Shown here: piece after piece, positions 56,301-64,000 of the stretch
How the letters are laid out: each line of letters opens with the position of its first letter
How positions within the stretch are numbered: the first letter of the stretch is position 1
Source of the DNA: Bryum argenteum
Taxonomy: Eukaryota; Streptophyta; Bryopsida; Bryales; Bryaceae
Direction of reading: 5' to 3'
Length of the DNA: 64,000 nt
Assembly (NCBI GenBank): GCA_037043015.1
Contig: CM073324.1
Coordinates: 9,693,013-9,757,012, forward strand
Position numbers and translations under genes: made by a program
Notes under the pieces: generated by a model
The model's database searches: none
What the model was told of the DNA's origin: nothing
Seen by the model: the letters and a program-made list of their open reading frames with translations, nothing else

Positions 56301-57382
56301 GTTATATTATATTTTTCTGAGACCACCATCGATCATTGACTATTTGATATTTTTCAGCATTTCCGATGAAGGGTCCGAGTCTTTCGAGTCATACGAAATC
56401 ATCCGAGTCGTTCCTGCTGCGTCCACGAACTCAAATATTGTAATCAGGTCAACAATGTCAGTACTAGTGCACTCACTGTTACAATTATAGCACAGAAGGC
56501 TATTTGGTGACGGTGCAATTTACATGTGCACCGCTCTAGTGGTCAAGGATTCTGACGTTTTGGCAATTCGTACACTCACTGTTGGTTTGTGTGGGAGCAA
56601 TCCATGTGTTGTTTCAGAGCTGTTAGTATTGAATCTAGTAAAGTGTACGCTTGCGAGATTTGGTAGGGGAATGATCTTCTCAATTCTTGCTCACGTGATT
56701 CTGATTCAACTTCTGTCGCTACTGTTCAATCGTGGAAATGTAAAAACATACTCTGGGCTTCTTATCAAATTAGGAGTTAGATTTTGATTAATAGACAATT
56801 TATTCAAATAACTTCAAAAGTACGAATGTTCTTCACAGTTTTAGTGTTCTGTACTTTCTTGTAGAATGTTCGGCTCAATTTGATGATGAAGGCTGGGAAT
56901 CCGAAGAAATTTGCACGGCGCCCGAACTGTTGAAAGAGGGCTTCTGGTCTGCCACCCCTGTTTCGCTGTTCGTGTAGTTCTGCGGAGGAGCGCTGTGGGT
57001 GGGAACTTGATTGTTCTTGGTAATAGGAGGATTCTGTAATATGTACTAGAGAACGGGCTTTTCTCGGCACATTCTGCACCGTAAACGGTCTTGGGACGAG
57101 CCGAGAGGGCAAGACCAACGACCGCAAATGTGTCGAGAGAGATCCATCATCTAATGTTAGATTGCAAAATCGGTCGGAGAATCGACAATAAGGTTGGATT
57201 TTGCAATTTTAATTTACCTTCACATCTTGTAGAATGCGTTGGATCTAACTTAAATGAAGCCAATTTTCATCATCAAGGCTTCTTCTCTTGCTAATCTGAT
57301 GCTGAAGTTTATAGTGAGGAGAGGCCATGGAGTTAGATTTCCAAGAGTTGCTTTCATCTCATTGTTTATATTGCTTGTGATA
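56301..57382. other. Intergenic DNA, no gene recognised
   Basis: Two short plus frames (56524-56787 and 56281-56490) and one minus frame (56804-57127) are open, but none has a recognisable domain or a second copy to compare with. Confidence 0.4.
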
Positions 57383-57470
57383 TTCATGTTCTCGCTACCC
57401 AATGTTCATGTTCTTGCTACCCAATGTTCATGTTCTCACTACACAATGTTCATGTTCTTGCTAGTCAATA
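57383..57470. repeat. Four tandem copies of a 22-bp unit
   Basis: TTCATGTTCTCGCTACCCAATG and close variants start at 57383, 57405, 57427 and 57449. The unit is not a multiple of three, so it shifts frame and argues against coding. Confidence 0.85.
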
Positions 57471-58440
57471 TTCTAGTTGGAAAAGGGAATGGACACTCGT
57501 ATTTGGGGTTGCAACTTGCAAGTTGAAGATTGTGAATGAAAAGCTTCAGGTGTTGCTGCTCAAAAAGTTTGGAACTTTTTCACAGTGATGCTCTTCGACT
57601 TAGGCAAGGAGCTCCTCTTCACTTTACTTGAGTCTAGGGAGTTGTTTATTGGGGGCAGAGTTGTTCTCTTCGACAACTTCACAAAGGGCAACCAAAGGTA
57701 GCAAGTTGCAAAATTTAGTTCATTATGACCTCTTTAGTTCTCGCCAAGGAAACCTCCCAATCAAGTCTAAATGAGCCTTAAACAAAAATAGCCAAAAGAA
57801 TGAAAATGCTTGTTGCTAACTTCATATATGAACTAAATCTTGAAAATGAACGTCTGTCATGTTTTTAAACTCTAGGACATACGTCAAATGATTTTAGAAG
57901 GTCACATTCATGTGCATCATATGAAACCCCAAACCAACAAACAATACCTCACTCCGGTTTCAAATTTCAAATGGATCAACATTTGCTTGCAATTTCAAAC
58001 AAAACGAGCTACTTCGGCATCTTTAACACATGCAAGAAGACCTCTTACTTGCACACTCACCTACTATAACATGTATTTGCTCAGTACAACTATAATTATA
58101 GATTGATGAATAAAAGTGATCGGCCATATTAACGTACTCTGCATAACATAGATTTTTATAACATAGAGTTTTTAAAAATTATAAAAATCTCCCAAATTTC
58201 TCTTAACCGATTTTCATTGTCTACAATAAACATTGCCCCTTAGTGATTTGCAACAATGCAATATCAAAAAAAATCTATGTAAAATCTGACAAAAATTTGA
58301 TATTGCAAGAAAAAAATAGAAAAGTTTTAATGATATCATAAATCTACCAAATCTTTACACTATGTCACTAATTGCCAAAGTTGCACTTTATGGATGTATA
58401 TGGCATGATATTTATACTTGACACCCTTTTACATATATAC

Positions 58441-58485
<45 letters not shown>

Positions 58486-59260
58486 CAATGGTGGGACTAT
58501 TCAAGTTATTTTACGTATAAATGTCCGTTGTTACTATATTATATGTCAAAAAATGACGGTGTTGTTTTTCCTTTGTTTTACAATAGCTGCAAAGGATATA
58601 CAGCCAAAAATTGTCAAACTTTTGAACACCTTTTTGCAAACAAACCAAAATTCATTTTTTCTCAAAATCAAGTGACTTTTTTCTAGCGCAAGGAATGGCT
58701 ATGCACACCACCAACTCCATGGCCCATGGAGGGACTACGAACAAGGCCTACGTCCAAGTTGATTGGTCACAACAATGATAGCTCACATTCCACGCGAATC
58801 CAAACATATTCCATCGACATGGACGGGAAATAGAAGGACCATGTGTTTTTTTTGCAAAACCTATGGACATGGACAAAAAAAGGAATAAAAATAACATCAA
58901 ATAAAGGACAATTTTGCTAGACGTGGAGTAGATTCATCATGGGTGTCAATGATCATAGCAACTTGATGATGGGGTCATAAAAACGCACAACCCCTCCGCC
59001 GGTAAACGCCCACCCCCTCATTTGTTGACCGCTTTTTACCCGATTTGCACAAAAAGCCGTACGTTTCGTCCGGCGGGGAGTTGCAAAAACACGTCATCTC
59101 TCTCCCGGGGTAACTTTCCGGGTAAGCCCCCGTCGTGGAAGATAAGAATGGTGATGGGTGTTTTTAGGGCAACGGGCCATATGCATTGAAATGGCTGACA
59201 AGATTCCCTTGCGCAAAATGCCACAAGTACGCCTGCTGTAGTACTAGTACTCAAACGAAA
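57471..59260. other. AT-rich DNA, no gene seen
   Basis: Contains the TA microsatellite at 58445-58482. Short frames here are microsatellite-driven or featureless. Confidence 0.45.
58445..58482. repeat. TA microsatellite, ~38 bp
   Basis: Uninterrupted alternating T and A. Confidence 0.95.
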
Positions 59261-62200
59261 ACACTTCTTACAGCCTGCCGATATGTGGTCATGTATGTAC
59301 GAAGCGTAACCTCAGCCTCTCAAGATGGTCGCAGATAAGAGGAAATCCCGCGAGCGAAGAAGAAAATTTGACGTCGTGAGAAAAGCAACTGTGGATATTA
59401 AGGCGGGCGCTGCATCGTGGGGTCCAAGGACAGGATCTTGCGACAAAATGCATGACGACCCTGCCATCTCTCTCACAAATGGAAGAAGAATTTATCCGGG
59501 TACATTCCAAATCGCCCTGACACTTTGGAATGTATGTATGTATGGGTACGGTAAGTTTTAAATTTTTTGCAGTCGGCCAGTACCATCATGTCCTTAAGTA
59601 CAACTGTGCGAGGAGATTTAGAGACTGAAAAATCCGCTCATGATTAACTGTCGAAAGGAAAAGAGCATCTGCCTTTGCTTACTGCTAAGTTAACAGACCT
59701 GATCTGATAGTCAATATGACAGATCCTTCTTGCAATGTAGCAATTCCCGGAAACATATTTTTGATATGTGAAATTTGAGAGAGTTTTGAAGCTACTCTCA
59801 CATGGGCAAGGGCATGATATGGGTACCACTGAGACGCGTCTCAGTATGTGTGACTTATGTGTAATTCATTATACATGTGCCAGAAATTCCTTTTTTAACC
59901 CCATGTATACAACTACAGTTCATCTTTTGTTGATTTGAAACATGATTTAAGGTTACTGAAGATTTACAATTTTGATTATTGTGCTTGAAGTGTTCGATTT
60001 CAGTAAAGAGTGATAGTGAGCATTTTCGTGAACACTTCCAAGGAAATGTAACATATACTTACATGATGTAATGATTTGAAGTGATGTGAAGTACCCGCTT
60101 GTGATATATAGTAGGGTGGGTTGGAGGCTTTGTCATTAAAGGCTCGAATTTATCCAGGGTAATTCCCTTAGATTATCATTCACCTAAAAGTTTTGAGCTC
60201 GCAATACTGGAAAAGTGTCAACTTCTAGAGAGACCACCGCCAGTATTTTCATCAAGCTTGGTAGAATGAGACACATATGATAAAAATCTTGGGGGTGGTT
60301 CTAGTGGAAACTACCATCTTTCCAGTAGTGTCTAAATGAGTGGCGTTGCGTTGGTCTAGTCTAGACAAACAATCCTCTAGCTTGAGCGTTGATCTAGACT
60401 TAGCAAACAAAATTCTTAAACATTCATATAAGAGTTTATAAAACCGGCAGATATTTTCTAGTATCTATTTCTCCCTTTCCATCTACGTCCTTGCCTCCTA
60501 CAAGTGCTGAAAATTTTAAAAATGGACTTTCTTTAGAACTTGCTAAAGAACTTGTTTTGTAATTCAAAATGAGTACTTACTCTATTCCAAAATAAGTGAC
60601 GTATTGTAGTGTATAATCAAGTACAAATCCTCCCTTATTACAGAACAAAGGGGGTATTTTCATAATCTCCATCTTGGACACTATGTCCTAAATATGTCTC
60701 GTTTATTGCTTCCATTTCAAACTGATTGTACATTCAACACAAGAAATTATTGAAATACCAATTCTTAGAGGGTATTAACAACCCTTAATTGAGTTTTAGG
60801 CATTCTCAAAGAAAATCATTGAAATCACAATACAACATCAATACCTAAAACCTCAAGATCAACACCTTGGTTTCATCTAAGGTTTAGTGCCTCCAACACA
60901 ACCTAAAATCCTAATTTTTTTGCTTTTCAACAATTGGAAATTGACAATTCTTGCATTTAGAAATGTCTCAAGAATTTAGGCAATTACACATTCCTTTCCA
61001 ACTCTCGAAGTTCAAAACTTGCATACATACATACAGTATCTCACTAGAAAACATCCCGAAGTACAAAAACAAATCCACGTGATTTCATCTAGGGGCACTA
61101 TACACTACGAACAACAAGTCTTACACAATTTCCCGATAAAACTTTAACCCTTAAGTGCCCACGGTGTCGTATTTCGACATTTTGGATGTGAGGCTCCGTC
61201 TTTGGTGCACAACCCCGCTTTCATCCCATCGATTTTTCATCTGCCGTTTTTTTTGCTCAACTCCTCGGTGGATTTACTCTACTCCCTCCTTGGATAAATA
61301 GTAAAAACCTTGATCCTCAATTTGTGAGAGTGGGCGAAAGAGATTTTTCATGAAAGTTTTGGTGGTGTGATCTTCACCCCTTTTTTGCATGGATCTTGAA
61401 ATCCATACCTCCAAATGGCATGCAACTTGGTGGTCATACTAATTGCCATGCTCCAAAGAAGATCCTACGGTTGGATTTTCCATTTTCATCTTTTATTTGT
61501 TTTTACGCAGTTTTGAAAAAATCAGCATTATTACCAATTGTTAGGAGCTTTACCCCCCCTTGGGCGTTTAGGGGTTAAATACATGTAAAAAAAATCAAAC
61601 ATTATCTTGTTTAGTACTCCCACAAGAAACGGCTATGAAACCATCTCATTAAATCGCACTAAACACAAGCAATACAATTTGGCATGACTTCATGTATCCT
61701 CAAATGATACAAGAAAAAGTCGAAATCCACAACGATCACATCCATTTGTTTGTCCGAGAAAGCGGAGTAGCAACAACCAAACCAAATGCGCTTTTGATGA
61801 TTATGATCATGTGTTGTAATAAGTATGGGAAAAGCATTGTGAGAGAACGTTACAAAAGGGGGTTATAATAATACATTATCCATACACCTCCAGGTGGGTC
61901 TTCTTTTTCTTTCTTTTATGGATGAAAAACACCATGGGCCTGTCGTGGTCAAGCCAAAGGTGCAGCTTTTTGGGTTGAATATGCCCTGGAGATAAGTTCT
62001 TTTTTCATTTTAAAGTTCGCTTGTAAAGTAAAAGATTAACTTACACTGTCCCGGTTCCAAAATTGAGCTCCCAGAGAATGTGGTTTCAAAAAGTGGGGTT
62101 CTGTTGATTGCAAATACCAGCATCAACTCAATCAATCATTCTTTTTAAATAATAAAGCTAACCTCAACATTCTGTGTTGTTCTGTTACAGACACAACATT

Positions 62201-62514
62201 CATGTGATGAGGGGCAAGCGTGAATAAAGTGTCTGTTCGTAGTGCCAATAACCCTATGCCCACAAGACAAAGGGATACTGGGACACTACTACTCTCCCCT
62301 TTCGAGAATGGACACTATGCTTATGTAAACTCTAACTACGAATAAGCTAATAGCTGATAGTACTAATCATCTCGAGAGGCCACTCGAGCTCCACCAACAG
62401 GGCCACTCCACTTCCAGCAACTGGGCCACTCCAGCTCTACGAACATGGTTGTTACAATTTCACGAACAGGACTGCTATAGCTTCACAAAGCAGTTGTTTA
62501 GTCGCATGTAATAT
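59261..62514. other. AT-rich intergenic DNA, no gene recognised
   Basis: A plus frame at 59325-59561 begins MVADKRKSRERRRKFDVVRK, basic at the start, but is short and unsupported. 61400-61580 contains the dispersed block with CCTACGGTTGGATTTT and GTTTAGGGGTTAA seen elsewhere. Near 62380-62480, CCACTCNAGCTC-type and AACAGG(G/A) motifs repeat loosely. Confidence 0.45.
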
Positions 62515-62666
62515 CCAAGGTTGTCACATTGAACAATTTAATATTCATCACATTGGACACTTTGGACAACTTTATATCTTGGCTTTACGATCCGGTCAAT
62601 CTATTGGTGGTAAATAGAACTTGTCCAATGTGATGAATAGAAACTTGTCCAATGTGACAACCTTGG
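62515..62666. mobile_element. 152-bp MITE-like foldback (GGTTGTC family), copy 2
   Basis: Ends CCAAGGTTGTCACATTGAAC and GTCCAATGTGACAACCTTGG. An inner inverted repeat, TATTCATCACATTGGACA against TGTCCAATGTGATGAATA, is also present. TAATAT flanks both sides (62509-62514 and 62667-62672), a likely 6-bp target duplication. Related to 19724-19876. Confidence 0.78.
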
Positions 62667-64000
62667 TAATATCATCATATACAACTCGGTGAATGAGTGA
62701 ATACATGCATATTCATATATTTTACGCCAATCCTTTTATACCCTACGACGTACTAACATGGCATCCAAGAGCAACGATATGAATAATGAACGGTAACATG
62801 TCTGATAATGGCTCAAATTTCAGCTTGACAAATCTGTAGTAAAGTTGCCTTCGAAGCAATTTGGGTGGGGTAAGTAAAAGATTGGACATACTCGAATCAT
62901 ATTTTTTGAATTTTTGGGGAATTTTAGTTTTTTGGGGGGAATTTTTGAAGTTGGAGTTTCTAAAATGGCATAGTCTAAGGTATCGACGATGAGTACATTG
63001 AGAATTACACTTCAAAGATTTTAATGTACCACCTCCAAAGTTAAACCTAGTGGGCCATTTTTGGTATATGCCTGTTTTGAGAATTTTACCTTGTTGACAC
63101 TACAAAATGGTGCTTTGAGCATATTAACTCCTATTATAGTAGCCCTTTCCTGCGAGCAGGGCCTCGAACAAGCATACAAATGTTCACGCCTTGGACATTT
63201 TTCGGCCACATCAGGGCCTTCTCGGCACTAGAGAGTTGGCAAGTACACACATACTTGACAACTTACAGTCACCTTGGGTGTAAATTGCCACTGCAGGGTG
63301 TACTCGTGTAGTTTACTCAAGATACGGAGAGGGCATAAATTTGAAAATTCATGAGTTACTCCTACAAAGGGTCCAAACGATGCAATCTTGAATGCATTGG
63401 AAGCCTGATGGAAAATCGCCAGGCATAAGAGTCAATAAATCTCTGAAGTCTGACTCGTCTCTAGAGCAAAATGATATCACTTGAGCAGCAGAGCAGACAT
63501 GAGCTGGGTTGGTACATGCAGCCGCCTGCAGTCACTGCTCCAGTGCCAGTGGATAAATTGCACACACACCCTCCCCCACACTACGACTTATTACATCATA
63601 ACTTATTCACAACTTCATCAACATTGTGGGTATTTAACAAGTTAGGCTTAGATACAGTTATTGTAATTCTAATGTTTTCACTCGTAAATTTTTTATGATT
63701 TTGGGAGTTTGAAATCTCAAAACTGCGATTCTCTACCTCTATGCACTCCTCGGGTGTTCACAAAAAACATGTTACTTAAAATAGAGTGTCTATTGTAAGA
63801 TCTTGTAGTTGATCCTATTTTTAATTACTTGTCTGAAGATTGAGTGTTGGGTGTATACCATTTGCAGGATCGTGCCATTTAAAGTATTAAAGCCTAAATA
63901 TTTTGGGGTATCTTTAGCCAAAAAAAACCTTTTTTTTTAAAAAAAAATTAGAGGTGAAAATGAAGGGTAAGTTGATGAGTAGAGTGCTAGATGCCATCTG
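62667..64000. other. AT-rich intergenic DNA, no gene seen
   Basis: No supported coding frame. Near 63690-63860 the text resembles 39620-39800 (TGAAATCTCAA, TACCTCTATGCA, GTAAGATCTTG/CATTTGCA(A/G)GATCGT), another copy of a dispersed repeat. Confidence 0.45.

Noticed and set aside
57254-57526. Small membrane protein
   Set aside because: The hydrophobic part is a 22-bp tandem repeat that shifts frame at each unit.

Overview
This window looks like nuclear DNA of a land plant, probably a seed-free lineage (bryophyte, lycophyte or fern). The sequence shows AT-rich intergenic DNA, an interstitial block of the plant telomere repeat TTTAGGG, spliced genes with GT/AG introns, and a dense population of class II DNA transposons. 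The lineage guess is inference: a plant CACTA element sits beside piggyBac, Tc1/mariner and GHTHEDID-type DDE relics. I see no housekeeping gene, rRNA, tRNA gene, CRISPR array or reverse transcriptase.

Layout. 1-1790 (-): decayed DDE transposase-like gene running off the left edge; a second relic of the family lies at 49470-51482 (-). 3459-3703: GC-rich foldback. 5543-13717 (+): relic of a large unrecognised gene with a ParB-like DGQH motif, cut in two by a 4.4-kb piggyBac element (6991-11374, TTAA on both sides). Removing the element and one TTAA rejoins the gene in frame. 20464-35008: a 14.5-kb CACTA element flanked by CTA, with a broken TNPD-like transposase on the minus strand (23011-28673) and a TNPA-like gene on the plus strand (30436 to about 34000), diverging from a repeat-filled 1.8-kb spacer. 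43362-45012: a Tc1/mariner element with an open transposase ORF that has lost about ten residues between its last two catalytic positions. A 260-bp related MITE abuts it and shares its TA.

The most interesting non-transposon signal is a four-copy unit (A near 14.7-17.4 kb, B near 36.1-38.3 kb and C near 41.4-43.1 kb on the minus strand; D near 46.4-47.9 kb inverted). Each copy has a conserved TATA box and, about 0.7 kb downstream, an open frame for a 68-69 residue Pro/Ala/Gln-rich protein. Length differences inside that frame are whole codons, while the leader region frameshifts freely, so the short frame seems to be the constrained part. The CACTA element lies between A and B, and the Tc1/MITE pair between C and D.

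Smaller elements include two copies of a tRNA-headed SINE with a TCTA tail (one with clear target duplications), two members of a GGTTGTC-ended MITE family, a pair of related hairpins at 55.4 and 56.2 kb, several minisatellites and long TA microsatellites. The rest is AT-rich DNA in which no gene is supported.
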